This document shows, one piece after another, positions 33,404-45,389 of a DNA stretch of 64,000 nucleotides (position 1 is its first letter; every line of letters starts with the position of its first letter). The position numbers were made by a program, and so were the translations under genes. The notes beneath the pieces were generated by a model. It worked only from the letters and a program-made list of their open reading frames with translations, was not told where the DNA came from and made no database searches. The DNA lies in the NCBI GenBank assembly GCA_033557465.1, contig CM066032.1, positions 1,315,419,758 to 1,315,483,757 on the forward strand, written 5' to 3'. This DNA comes from Ichthyophis bannanicus (taxonomy: Eukaryota; Chordata; Amphibia; Gymnophiona; Ichthyophiidae).

Positions 33404-36083
33404 ATGGCGGCTATTTATGTTGCTGCATGTGCCCTGAGATGTGGGCAGATGCTGCGGTTGCAGGACAGGGGAGATGGTGTCCATGGGGCTGAGGCACAGG
33501 GCATGGGTGTAGTCCTGCAGCAAATCAGACCTGCAGCTGTGGGGGCGGTCCAGGCAGGTGCTGTGCGTGCACGGCGCAGAAGGCATGCTGAGGTGCAGGC
33601 TCGGCAGCCTCGCCTCTACAGGCCTAGGGCCCAGCTCCAGGGCATGCGTGAGGACCAGGTCATCTCCCTGTACCGACTGAGCACAAGGGCTATTAGGGAG
33701 CTCTATGAGGATCTAAGACCTGACCTCGAGCCCCTGACTGATCGGTCCCATGCCATACCAGGTTTAGTCAAGCTCCTTGCTGCCTTACATTTCTTTGCCT
33801 CTGGCTGTTTCCAGTCATCTGTGGCCGCAGTGGGTGGCATGAGCCACCCCACCTTCTCACGCTGTCTCCACCAAGTACTGCGTGCCATGGTCAGCCGGGT
33901 GCAGAATTATATTGCCATTCCCCAAACTAGGCAACAGTGGTGGACCCTGAACCAGGCCTTTGAGGCGCTAGCCAGGATACCACATGTGATGGGAGCTATT
34001 GATTGCACACATGTTGCCCTGGTCCCGCCTAGAGACAGGGAGGTAGCATTCTGCAACCGCAAACACTACCATTCCCTGAATGTTCAGGTTGTATGTGATG
34101 CTAATCTGCATATTCTGAATATGGTCCCTAGGTTTGCAGGGTCCACCCATGACTTCTATATCCTGCATCACTCGGCACTATTCAGACAATTTGAGGCAGG
34201 CCAGTATGGGGACTGTATATTTCTGGGTGAGTATTTCCAGATTAGTTATTTATTTATGTATGTATTTATTTATTTGTTACATCTCTTATATAGCGCGCTG
34301 TTTGTTATCAGTGTGATTTACAAATAAGATAAGTTAAACAGACAGACGACTGTTCTGAGTTTACATTGTTACAGGACTCTAAACATAGAGTAACAGGGGA
34401 CCTGATTGAAACAGGACCATCAGGATGATAACATTATATGATCATAACCTGCACATGGTGTTCATGTGACTACGCACGTGTGCATATGTCTGTCCTGGTG
34501 GTGGATCCCTCCTAGTGTGTGTGTGTGCCAACTGCCCACATGTGATGGGGGGGGGGGGGTTGGTGCCCTTCACATCCACCTGTGATGCCAGTTAATTGTC
34601 TGCTAGTTTTTGTATGTTATGTAACATTTATGTTATTGCCAATCCATACAACTAACCCTTGTCATGTGTGTCTTAGGTTCACACACTCACTCAGTACTGG
34701 AGTAGTCACCCAGGAAGCACTAGATAACATGAGCAGGGGTCTAGCTAAGTATGATGGATGTTCTGGACCTTTGCAGCTGGGAGTACATGTTTGCATATGT
34801 ATGGTCACGCATTTTGGCTGTGTCAAACCAGGGGAGCAACACAGTATAGGGGGTGCAGTACCTTTGGCCACTGTAGATGAACGGGACCTAGGCGTCGTTG
34901 TATCTGCCGATCCTAATGTAGCTGACCATTATGGAAAGGTGACAGCAAAAGCTAGGGGGCTACTTGGGCGCATACAGAGAAGTATTTGTAGCAGATACAC
35001 AGGAAAGTACTCTGCCTCTGTATATGTGATTGGTGCAAACTCATGTGGGCTACAGTGTGCAATTCTGTAGTCCGCAGCTTCAAAAGGCTGTGAACAGGAT
35101 GGGGACAGTGCAGAGGACGGCTACTAAAATGATTGGTGGTCAGCAGTATGCAGCATATGGAGACAGACTGCTCAATCTTGATATGTAGACCTTAGAGGAC
35201 AGGGGGAATAGAGGTGATATGGTTTAGACTTTGCAAGACCTCCATGGCATACATGTTCTGGGTGTGAGCCTCCTTCGAATGACATCATGTATTTTCGTGG
35301 GTACTTTGCTGACATATACTTTGAACATGTGATCAGTAGATCGGTGCTATAGTCTCACAGTGGAGGTGGTAGAGATGAGGACAGTAACTGCAGTACAATA
35401 CGCATGTGCCACACACAGAGGAACTCTAGAGGTATAAATGGGACTGTTTTAGTTTTTGCCATGGATGTACAGACTCCATAGGCCATGTGGTCCTTTTCTG
35501 TCATCATATGTCTATTTTTCTCAACTGCATAGTTGTGCTGTCATATGTTTCTGTCAGGATGTGTTCTGCATTTGTTTCTCACGTCTATACATGTGTCAAT
35601 TTGGGTGAACATGAGCTCCTGCATTCACATGCAACATTTCTTTCTGCAGGTGATGCAGGATATGGGTGTCGCCCCTGGCTGCTGACCCCTGTGCGTCAAC
35701 CACAGACACGTGCAGAGCGGAGGTACAATGAGGCCCATGCCTCCAGCCACTCTGTCATAGAGCGCACCTTTGGCGTGTTGAAGAGTCGCTTCAGGTGTCT
35801 GGATAGGACAGGCGGGGCCTTACAATATAAGCCAATGACTGTGGCAGAGATAATCATAGCCTGTTGCATCCTGCACAACATTGCTCTCAGGCACGATATC
35901 CCTGCAGAGATTAATGAGGATCTGGAGGATGATCCAACGTGCCCCCCTGTACGTGCCAGTGGTGACACATGGGAGGGCACAGCGGTCAGGCGGAGGTTGA
36001 TCGCAGAGATCTTCTCATGTACGTATTGCATATATTCCCACCTACATGTGTTGTTATATGTGTGTGATGGTTATAAAGGTTGA
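33404..36083 (+). CDS. HARBI1-like Harbinger transposase, two exons
   Basis: This is a DDE nuclease expected to cut and join the element's ends at TWA sites. Exon 1 is 33,404-34,226, starting at ATGGCGGCT. It has a basic, Arg-rich N-terminus, a helical part with HFFASGCFQSSVAAVGGMS, the first catalytic Asp in GAIDCTHV (residue 200) and the second in GSTHDFYIL (residue 250). The donor is TGG|GTGAGT and the acceptor is TTTCTGCAG (35,649). Exon 2 opens with GDAGYGCRPWLLTP, then the catalytic Glu in ERTFGVLKSRF (residue 312) and CILHNIAL. Intron phase matches exactly. The frame stops at 36,083 (418 residues), a little longer than usual, so the true end may use another splice near 36,019. No stop or shift breaks it. 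The intron holds a decayed CR1 LINE. A DDE nuclease of the HARBI1/DDE_Tnp_4 family is near certain; activity is untested. Confidence 0.85.
34680..35240 (+). repeat. Decayed CR1-like LINE in the transposase intron
   Basis: Codons near 34,890-35,160 read DERDLGVVVSADPNVADHYG, later a VQRTATKMIGG block and YGDRLLNLDM. These match the CR1 region from the LGV motif to the C-terminal YEERL block. The copy has stops and is 5'-truncated. It lies between the donor at 34,227 and the acceptor at 35,649, so it should be removed by splicing. Confidence 0.6.
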
Positions 36084-39000
36084 TGTTTCTGTAAATATAT
36101 CATTCGGATGCCACACTGCATTGACATTTAACAGACAATCCCAACGTTACATATCGGCATGAGTGTGCGACAAACAATGTGGGCAGGGCATAACAGCAGG
36201 TGGTGGTGGATTATGTGGGTGGGTGTTTCTACGCCTGTGGGAGGTTTTGGGGGTCACCTTCCCAGTTGGTGTCTGGTTGTGATAGCAGCTGCTGTGCAAC
36301 CACAGTTAGTTGGTTTGATGCTATGGGTGCAGCACGGTGGCAGGAATATGGTGCGGTATTCACAGTGGGAGAGCAGACCATGTTTGGGGACAGTTGTCCA
36401 GTGGGGTGTGGGTATGTTGTACAATTTAGAGCTGCTTGTGTGGGTGTTATGCTCCTGTCAGCTGGCTATGTGTGTCTGTTTCTTATGTGTGGTGCCACAT
36501 GTCATACATAGCACAATACACATGCTCAGTACTAGTTTTTCATGATGGTATTAACTATTCATGAGGGGTGTTCATGCAACCCCACAGTGTGCCGTAATGT
36601 ATAGGTCAATGTATAGAGATTACGGACACCTGTAGTTAGCCTCCGACACCTCCGTGCTGCCTCTCACATGTGAGAGATCTGTACAGTGTGATAGTGAACA
36701 GTCAGTCAGTATGTGATGTTGTGGGGTCTGACAGCTGGGGACAGGAAGGTGCAGTGTGTGTTGCACAGCTAGAACATGACATATGTTTGTTTCTCTTGTG
36801 TTTCCCACTGCACAGGACATACTTCGTGAGGATGCTGTTGCTGTGGTGCATTGGCACATGACTGTACATCAGCCGAAATGCTATGGTCCGGTGTAGGTGG
36901 ATCTACAGCTACATTGTCTGTGCCTGCAGTCAGGGGGAAAACATGTCCTCAGTGATGTGTCATATTGGGCAGATGTAGTGGTTCACTTTTTTTCCTTACG
37001 CCTCCCTAACCCATATCTTGCTGTTGTCACACATATCCCCATGTGTTTGTGTCCAGTATGTCCTCTGCAACACTGTCTCTGGGACATGTACAACAGAGCT
37101 GCATGTGTGTGGAGGTCTTTTCTTTTTTGGTGGTGGCCTACACTTGCTCCCTACCCCAACATTGTACCATCAGCCAACACCAGGGTATCACTGCATGTCA
37201 CTGGGCCTTTATGTCTACAAATCTCCACTTGTGCACATACAGGCCATGTGTTACAGCTGGCAGGCTGACCTTAGCATACTGTGTGGGTGCGTGTTTATGG
37301 GTTGGCTGTGTGATGATGCAGTGTTCAGGCATAGTACATTATCATGTGCTGTGAGGGGTCTGTGCACCTGGGGGGCGGTGGTGACTGTGCTACCTCTACC
37401 GTAGTGCTGTTTACCTTGTGAACATTCTCGACATGTGTTGTGTGCTGTAAGCAGAACTGTGTCTTGTGTTTTGAGGGACCACTGTTGAGCAGTTTTTTTT
37501 AACCTCAGATATCGGCATAATGTGGACATGCATCAACAGGGGCTTGTCATGGTGATTCTACACGTTTTGCTGACATTGTCTCCCTTCACTGTGACCTGAT
37601 ATGGCTGTTGAGTCGCTCAAGGGATTGATGACGTACACCTGATGCACACACAAGGTAGATTGCACCTTTGTTATTTGGGGGATTACATCTGCCTTTACCT
37701 GTTGATGATTTACTGTTTGTCTCATGTACATGTCATGTTGCCTCTCTGTTCACAGAAATAGATGCATATAGTGTGTAGCTGTGAGACGCCTGTGTGACAT
37801 GAGCATGGACATGACCATATCCATGTGACACCCGTGTCTGAGTTTACGATTCATGATGTCACCAATATGCGGTGTGTTTTGTGTTGATATCATGTCATGT
37901 TTGCCTTTGCATCCCTTTCTTCTGTATTTCCTAAGGTGTGACTCTCTGCAATTTGTGCTGTTTTTGCAAGGTGTCTAACAATACAATACTTATCCTCTCC
38001 TGACACAGGGCAGAGGACATACCGGACACATCTCTTACAGTGCATCTGGCATCGCCATCACCCACCTGTTGGGGGACACAACACCATGGAACGTTTTGTG
38101 GAGAATTGTGCCATTGAATGTTTGACCTCTGAGAGTGGGACACATGCCTGGGATGGACAGTATTACTCTTGGACTACTGCTTTGCCCATGACAGACCTGT
38201 CCAACACACTGTTGCTGCCATGCTCTGGCTGGGAGTCCTGCTCATTGCAGGGGACACACATGAACTTTCAAGGACTGTGGCATATTGGAATGTGACACTT
38301 AACTATGCATGCCCAGGGTTGCAAGAACAGTTTTAACCTGACCTGTTGGATTGCAGATACACTTTGCACTTTGGACACTGTGTACTAATCCCCACGTGTG
38401 CAGCAGGGACTGACATTGTCACTGTATGTTGTACATTCCTCCACAGTTGTGTTGTTGTTGTGTTTTGGCCATGTGTGTGACATGGCACACAGGATACGCT
38501 CATCTGTTTGTTTCAACACAAGCATACAGCCATGTTTGTGGCATAGGGGCAACGATGGAGCGGTCCTATTGTCTATGTCCACCTGCTCTCCACCTGGACA
38601 TGATACAGGTTTTGCCACAACAACGCTTTCATGCACAACACCATCCTGGATTGATGTTTGCAATGGCCAAGGGTGTTTACGTGCATGTGTGGCATCACTG
38701 TATCATGTTGGTATGTGGATGGTGCTTGTGCATATGACTGACTATGTTTGTGAACCACAGCATGTGGACCTATGGCTTCTGTGTGGTTCACTGTAAGATG
38801 TTTGCCCATCATTTCCATCTTCACATGCTGGTTCTTGTGTTTGTTTACTGTACAGACGTGACAGTCTGCATGTATGTACACACCTTGCATTGCACGTCTG
38901 CACAGTCCTGTTTATCCCCTGCGGTAGCGACACTTATATTGCCCCATTATATTTGGAGTGTGGCAGTGTGGGTGTCCGTTGTCCTCCTTCAATCTTGCAT

Positions 39001-39715
39001 TCCATGTACCGTGCTATATGTGGCCAAACACTGTCTACCCAACAAACAGTGCAGGGGGACCTTCTTCATGGTGTTATCTCTGCAGGTTTCTGCAGGTAGT
39101 TTAGTTTGTATTCTCTCTGTGTTCATGTGCCTCTGCTACCTGTTAGCATATGCTCATTGTGTTTTTGATGATTGTTTGGGTCTACATTGTTGCAGCTTTG
39201 ATTCCTAGATCAGGCATTAGGTGAGAGCTGAAACATTACTTTCAGAATGTGTTTTTAACATTAAAACATTGTGACAACATATGCTGTTTTCAATTGTGTG
39301 CCTCCTGTGTTGCCAGATGGATATGTTTTGAGGGACAGGTGATGTCTGTTGGGTCCTCATCATGCAGCACCTACTGTCTACATGCACTCATATGTGCGTA
39401 ACACATTTGAGGCATGCAGCAGCAGGTGGGGGGGTGGGGGCCTGCTGCCCAGTGCATAGCATGCACCTGATGCACATTATATCTCCTGCCCTTCATTTGT
39501 GGTCAAGCCAGTGACCTTTCTGTAGGATGTGGGTTGCTGCCCTGCTAAATGTATTTCCGTCTTTCACCAGGGATGCACTCACCTTGATATTATGATGGCA
39601 GTGTCTACACTATCTGTGATGAATAACCCAAATAAAGATATGTATTTGACAGACATTTGTCTCTTTTGCTGCTTGATCATGGTGACAAACATGCAATGCA
39701 ATGTGTGCCTTTGAA
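36084..39715. other. GT-rich interior of element C, no gene seen
   Basis: Biased toward TGTG/TTTG words on the plus strand, which creates many open frames of 60-150 codons rich in Cys, Val, Leu and His. None resembles a known family and they overlap on both strands. It could hold a further transposase exon near 36,822 (acceptor-like CCACTGCACAG) but this was not convincing. Confidence 0.4.
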
Positions 39716-39719
39716 TCAG

Positions 39720-39915
39720 TCCTGACTCCTTGTGACCCTGAGACTCCAGGGTTTTCTTGTCAATGTCACTAGATGTAGATTGTCAGGTCTTTCTTCCAAG
39801 GTAATGGAGGGTTACGTGACTTGCCCAAGGCCACATGGAGTGCTAGTGTGAATTGAGCCCTGGTTGCTTGGTGTCCAAGCCAGTTTTCTAACCATTAGGC
39901 TACTCTTCCACTCTT
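39720..39915 (-). repeat. CORE-SINE, minus strand
   Basis: On the minus strand: TAGCCTAATGGTTAG (A box), GGGCTCAATTCAC (B-box-like), then GGCCTTGGGCAAGTCACGTA (CORE domain) and CCCTCCATTACC. It is older than the two plus-strand copies, judging by the changed B box. It sits inside element C. Confidence 0.75.
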
Positions 39916-40099
39916 TGAGCACATTGACACTTGTATCTACTGATTTGCTGGTCATGTACATGGCCCACCTGTGTTCACATCCTTGTACGGTGGCAGCTGT
40001 GTATCTGCCAGCCATTTGCCACATCACTGGGTATTACAGGTTCCCATACACACCCTCCCTTTGGGGTATTTGTTTTGCATTGTGCTCAGTGTGCTGTTT

Positions 40100-40165
40100 G
40101 TGGGAGTGGTTAGAGGCATGTGTTATAACTCAGTAGTTTGCAGGTTTGATCCCCACATGTGGTTT
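40100..40165 (+). repeat. tRNA-like block in element C
   Basis: GAGTGGTTAGAGGCATGTG (A-box-like), then GCAGGTTTGATCCCCAC (B-box-like) about 30 bases later. It resembles the A-element block at 11,577 and the B-element block at 46,562 in position and structure. Confidence 0.4.
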
Positions 40166-41339
40166 ATCTTTTTCTTTTCTGTTGTGCTAACTGGACCATT
40201 AGGTACCAGCAGGTTCATCACCTCTACACACACCCTTCCCTCTCTTCACTGTACACCAAGGTGTGCCCTCTGTGCTGCCTAGCCATCAGATATTATCTGT
40301 TACATAGGTCTCTTTCTTTATGGTGTTTACATGGCAGTGCACCTGGGGGTTTTGTATTGCTGTGGTTCAGCTGATGTGTGGTACACCTGTTTGCATGTTG
40401 AGTTCTCTCCTGTCCTGTTCCAGATTGTTACCTAGTTCCACAGAGCATCCTCTGCTGCCCTTGGGGTTTAGTTTCTTTCCTCTTTTGCATGCTGTATCCA
40501 CTGCATAACATTTCATTGTGTGTGTGCATGTGTCCCTGGTCCCAATTACAGACTGGGATCTGATCTGTACACAGCAGATCTGCATGTGCATTTGGTCATG
40601 ATTACTGTTGGGGGTTTGCCTGTCCTGACAGCCAGCAGGCGTCTTGTGTGATGCCCTGCACTATTTTTGTATGCAGCCTTTGATACTGAGCTCACATTGG
40701 TGGTGTGGCCTACCGGTTTGTGCATTGCCATTTGTGGTAGTGGTCGTAGGTGTGATTCCTCTCTGTTCTCTTTGATTTGTATGCTTGTCCTGCAGAAGTA
40801 GTTTTCATTCATATGACAGTCATATCTGTGCAGATCTGTGCTGTGAGCACATTGTACCCTCATCGGAGTTGTGAACCATCCTTCTGTCCATCTTCTGTCT
40901 GCCAGCTGTGAGCCATCCTACCCTGATGTGCATGCTGCTACCCCACGTCCTGCACTCCTACACATTCCTGCATTGCAGCTCTCCCTGGTTGCCTCTCCTG
41001 TGTGTGCTCTGCATATTTCACGTATCCTGCCATTTCAGGCTCCTCTGCTGCACACATCTTCCCATCCTCTGTCACACACTGTCATTATAGCATGGTACAT
41101 TACCATCACTCTGTGCATAGCTACAGCTGCCCCCGATATGTTTGTCCATTTTTCTAGCTGCCACATGGGCTGGAGCTGATTTGTGTGGTCCATCAGCTCT
41201 GATGTACGTCCTTCTTTTACTTATGCATTGTCTTTCCTTTCTGCTCTGTGCAGTGTTTGGGTTACATGTGTGTTTGGCACATACCTCTCTTGCCCTTCAA
41301 ATTGGGGGATTTTACTGCTCTTGGCAAATGTTTTTGAGT

Positions 41340-42900
41340 TCACCTATACATCCTTGGGGCATCTTATGGCACACCTTCGATTCATGCAGCTTATGGGGTG
41401 CCTACTATGGTGCCTTGGGAGTTGACAACCTTTCAACATGGCCTCTGGGGAACATTATAACTCGCCTTTGCTGATGTGGTTGTTTAGGATGTGCCTTCTG
41501 GTGCACCCTAAAAGGTGCATTAATTTATGGCACTGGGGTGGGGTTCTTTTTAGATGGCAGCACAGATTGCTGTACAGTTGCACGCAGAAAAAGGACGTAC
41601 CTCAGCCAACCTTATTCATTAGGTACACTGGGGATTTTAACCCATGACCCCTGCACCATCAGTCAGTGTCTTAACCATTGTGCTACACTGCTGTTCCTCC
41701 TTGTATGTCAGCACACCTACTTAAGATTTCCATGCGTTACAATGCACAGTGCTGCCATCAGAAACAGTGCTCTGACCTTGCAGCGCCTCATACGGCACCC
41801 TATAAAGCGCACCATAAGGAACATTCTAGGGTGCCTGGGTGGATAGTGCACTTTATAGTATGCCCTCTGGAGTGCCTTATAGGGCGGCTGATGCGGCACC
41901 TTATGTTACAGCGCTTTGGAAGTGTGTTTGCTAACAGCACTAATTAAAACAATATTACATTGCCTCAGAATGCAATTTTACACATAACAGGTAGTGCCTC
42001 AGCCAGCCTTATTCATTGGGCACAGTGGGTGATTGAACCCATGACCCCTGCACCATCAGTTAGTGTCTTAACCATTGTGCTACACTGCTGTTTCGCCTTG
42101 CATGTCAGCGCACCTACTTAGGATTTCCATGCGTTAAAATGCACAGTGCTGCCATCAAAAACAGTGCTCTGACCTTGCCGTGCCTCATAGGGCACCCTAT
42201 ATGGCGCCCTATGGGCCACCCTTTAAGCAACATTGTAGGGTGCCGTGGCGGACAGTGCACTTTAAAATGTGCCCTCTGGGGTACCTTATGGGGTGCCTTA
42301 TGTTACAGTGCTTTGAGAGTGCATTTGCTAGTAGCAGTAATTATAATAAAATTAAAATGCCTCAGAATGCAATATTACACATAACAGGTAGTGCCTCAGC
42401 CAGCCTTATTCACTGGGCACAGTGGGGTATTGAACCCATGACTCCTACACCATCAGTCAGAGTCTTAACCATTGTGCTACACTGCTGTTTCTCCTTGCAT
42501 GTCAGAGCACCTACTTAGGATTTCCATGCATTAAAATGCACAGTGCTGCCATCAAAAACAGTGCTCTGACCTTGCCCTGCCTCATAGGGCACCCAATATG
42601 GGGCTCTATGGGTCACCCTTTAAGCAACATTGTAGGGTGCCGTGGCGGACAGTGCACTTTAAAATGTGCCCTCTGGGGTACCTTATGGGGCGCCTTATGT
42701 TACAGTGCTTTGAGAGTGCATTTGCTAGTAGCAGTAATTAAAATAAAATTAAAATGCCTCAGAATGCAATATTACACATAACAGGTAGTGCCTCAGCCAG
42801 CCTTATTCATTGGGCACAGTGGGGGATTGAACCCATGATCCCTGCATCATTGGTCAGTGTCTTAACCATTGCACTGTGGCTCTGCTCCTGTGCTTGTACA
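41340..42900 (-). repeat. 397-bp tandem units, right side of C
   Basis: CAGTGCTGCCATCA recurs at 41,747, 42,143 and 42,541, giving units of 396-398 bp that are nearly identical over the last two. Each has CACCCTATA and GGTGCC blocks, CTTAACCATTGTGCTACACT and GATTGAACCCATGA. Read on the minus strand the last two form a tRNA-like A box and a GGTTCAATC B box. They therefore face the plus-strand tRNA-like units at the left end of C. Element A has diverged counterparts. Confidence 0.8.
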
Positions 42901-43095
42901 TCAGCGCGCCTGCTTATGCTTCCCGCGCGCGTTTCTCATGCACTAATGTGTGCGGCACACATGAGCGCACAGCGCACATTAGCGCATGATTAATCCCGGT
43001 TTGCTTTTTTCGGACTGAAATGCCCACTCCTTATATGGCATCCCGCACACTAGCGCAGCGCGCACCTAAGGGGGTTTTAGTAAACATACCCCTAA

Positions 43096-44651
43096 ATATA
43101 TGAAGCAAGATTAAACCAGTATAATCAAAAAACAATGCTATAATAAATAAATATAAAAAGTGGAACAATAGTGCTCGGGACCTAATACAAAGTGTGCATG
43201 AGTAGAATTTACTAACCTCTGTTGCGATTCACAAAGTAAACCTTACTTCACACTGTTTGTGCAAACATATAGATTATAAACTTATGCTAGAAAACATAAA
43301 TAATACAATTAAAAATATATTAAAGCAAAACATTGTACACAAATTGAAATTAACTAGCAATGGGAGAACACAATAAGAGGAGGAGCAGGACAGGATATGG
43401 AAACAAACCAAATTATCAATGCTTCTAGTACAACACTAATTTTTGTAATCAGAGAACATAGGGAGAGAGGAGGAGAAGGACAGGACATGAAATAAAAAAA
43501 AATCAATACATGTAATACGGCAATAATTTATGCATAAAAAAGTATAAAACAGCACTGTTATCCAGGGAGACAACAATAGGAGTGAGTCAAGAAGACATAT
43601 CTAAACATATTTCCCGATGAGTTATAATATGTGTTGTCAAAAAAGGACAACATACACGTGTGGAGAGGGGCCAGCACATTCAAAAGCAGTTAAAAATTAG
43701 TTTTATGTACAGTAACAAAAGGCATATGGGTACAAAGGGTCATCTAAGGATCCGGAACTGCGTGTGTAGAAGGGTAAAGTAAAACTAAATAAAACTGAGT
43801 AACAAATTACCCACGACTATAATTCTGCAGATCAATGTAGTTGCAAACAAAATGAATCGGACATGCTAATGTCATTTGCTGACCCATATTAATGAACCTG
43901 ATCAAAATTTTCAAGGAAAGAGTGAAATGGGTGATGCAGACGTATATAAATATGGAGAGAAAAACATATGAGTGCAGTGAAATACCGGAGGACCCGAATG
44001 TAGGTATTGCTACTGAATAAAAAGAATTAAACTGGGAGCCACAAGCTACTCTTTCCTTGAAAATTTTGATCAGGTTCATTAATATGGGTCAGCAAGTGAC
44101 ATTAGCATGCCCAGTTTTATTTAGTTTTACTTTTACTCTTCTACACACGCAGTTCCGGGTCCTTAGATGACCCTTTGTACCCATATGCCTTTTGTTACTG
44201 TACATAAAACTGTGGTTGCATTATCTTTATAATTTTTAACTGCTTTTTGACAACACATATTATAACTCATCGGGAAATATGTTTAGATATGTATTCTTGA
44301 CTCACTCCTATTGTTGTCTCCCTGGATAACAGTGCTGTTTTATACTTTTTTATGCATAAATTATTGCCATATTACATGTATTGATTGGTTTTGATTTCAT
44401 GCCCTGTCCTTCTCCTCCTCTCTCCCTATGTTCTCTGATTACAAAAATTAGTGCTGCACTAAAAGCATTGATAATTTGGTTTGTTTCCATATCCTGTCCT
44501 GTTCCTCCTCTTATTGTGTTCTCCCATTGCTAGTTAATTTCATTTTGTGTACAATGTTTTGCTTTAATATATTTTTAATTGTATTATTTATGTTTTCTAG
44601 CATAAGTTTATAATCTATATGTTTGCACAAACAGTGTGAAGTAAGATTTAC
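43096..44651. repeat. Inner arms and loop of foldback F
   Basis: The left inner arm (43,096-43,922) ends CAAAATTTTCAAGGAAAGAG. The right inner arm starts CTCTTTCCTTGAAAATTTTG at about 44,047. Between them is a loop of about 124 bp. The right arm has lost part of the sequence present near 43,800 on the left. No gene. Confidence 0.75.
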
Positions 44652-45389
44652 CCTCTCCCAGTGTGCAGCGGCGGCCAAGAGAGCAAATAGAATGCTAGGT
44701 ATGATAAGGAAAGGAATGGAAAATAAAACAAAAGATATTATAATGCCTCTATATCGTTCCATGGTGAGACCGCACCATGAATATTGTGTGCAATTCTGGT
44801 CGCCGTATCTTAAAAAGGATATAGCGATTTTAGAAAAGGTTCAGAGAAGAGCCACCAAAATGGTAAAGGGGATGGAAGGATACTCCTATGAAGAAAGGCT
44901 AAAAAGGTTAGGGCTCTTTATCCTGGAAAAGAGACTGCTGAGGGGAGATATGATAGAAGTCTATAAATTAATGAACGGAGTGGAACGGGTAAACGTAGAT
45001 CGATTGTTTACGTTATCAGAATATAGAAAGACTAGGGGACATGCAATGAAGCTACAGGGTAAACTATTTAAGACTAATAAAAGAAAATATTTTTTCACTC
45101 AACATGTAATCAAACTCTGGAATTTGTTACCGGAGGATGTAGTAAAGGCTGTTAGTGTAGCTGGGTTTAAAAAAGGTTTGGACAAGTTCCTGGAGGAAAG
45201 GTCCATAAACCATTATTAAGAAGTGACTGAAGATATCAATGCTTGACCCAGTACAAGCATTGCAGAACCTGTGTCTTTTGGGGAAACTGCTAGGTACATA
45301 TGACCTAGATTGGCCACTGTTGGAAACAGAATACTGGGCTTGATGGACCTTGGTCTGACCCAGTATGGCATATCTTATGTTCTTATGTT
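44652..45389 (+). repeat. CR1-like LINE, 5'-truncated, young
   Basis: It opens in the reverse transcriptase C-terminal region and stays open to 45,219. Blocks are [51 protein letters not shown] and [10 protein letters not shown], all in CR1 order. The 3' UTR contains GGACCTTGGTCTGACCCAG and ends CTTATGTTCTTATGTTCT. It is inserted in the right arm of foldback F: the left arm carries the uninterrupted sequence (AAGTAAACC, complement, near 43,240). At about 740 bp it lacks the endonuclease and catalytic core, so it cannot move by itself. Confidence 0.85.

Larger units (their letters stand above)
18342..43092. mobile_element. Element C: 24.75-kb Harbinger-like transposon
   Basis: The left end is GGGGTATGTTTACTAAACTG at 18,342 and the right end is TTTTAGTAAACATACCCC ending at 43,092. 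TAA flanks both ends (18,339-18,341 and 43,093-43,095). The other arm of foldback F holds the uninterrupted sequence at 45,531-45,533 with a single TTA/TAA, a built-in empty site. Inside are the two genes expected of an autonomous Harbinger: a HARBI1-like transposase (33,404-36,083, plus) and a Myb/SANT-like protein (33,137-29,766, minus), arranged divergently. Typical Harbingers are a few kb long, so C is unusually large. Extra content includes a DIRS element, a CR1 copy, foldback sequence, a CORE-SINE and an unrecognised acidic gene. Confidence 0.85.

Noticed and set aside
36822..36861. Third transposase exon
   Set aside because: There is an acceptor-like site, but the continuing frame has no match to the expected C-terminus and the donor at 36,019 is weak.
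36897..39208. Several 90-150-codon Cys/Val-rich frames
   Set aside because: GT-rich composition gives long frames in several phases at once; no start context, domain or exon structure supports them.
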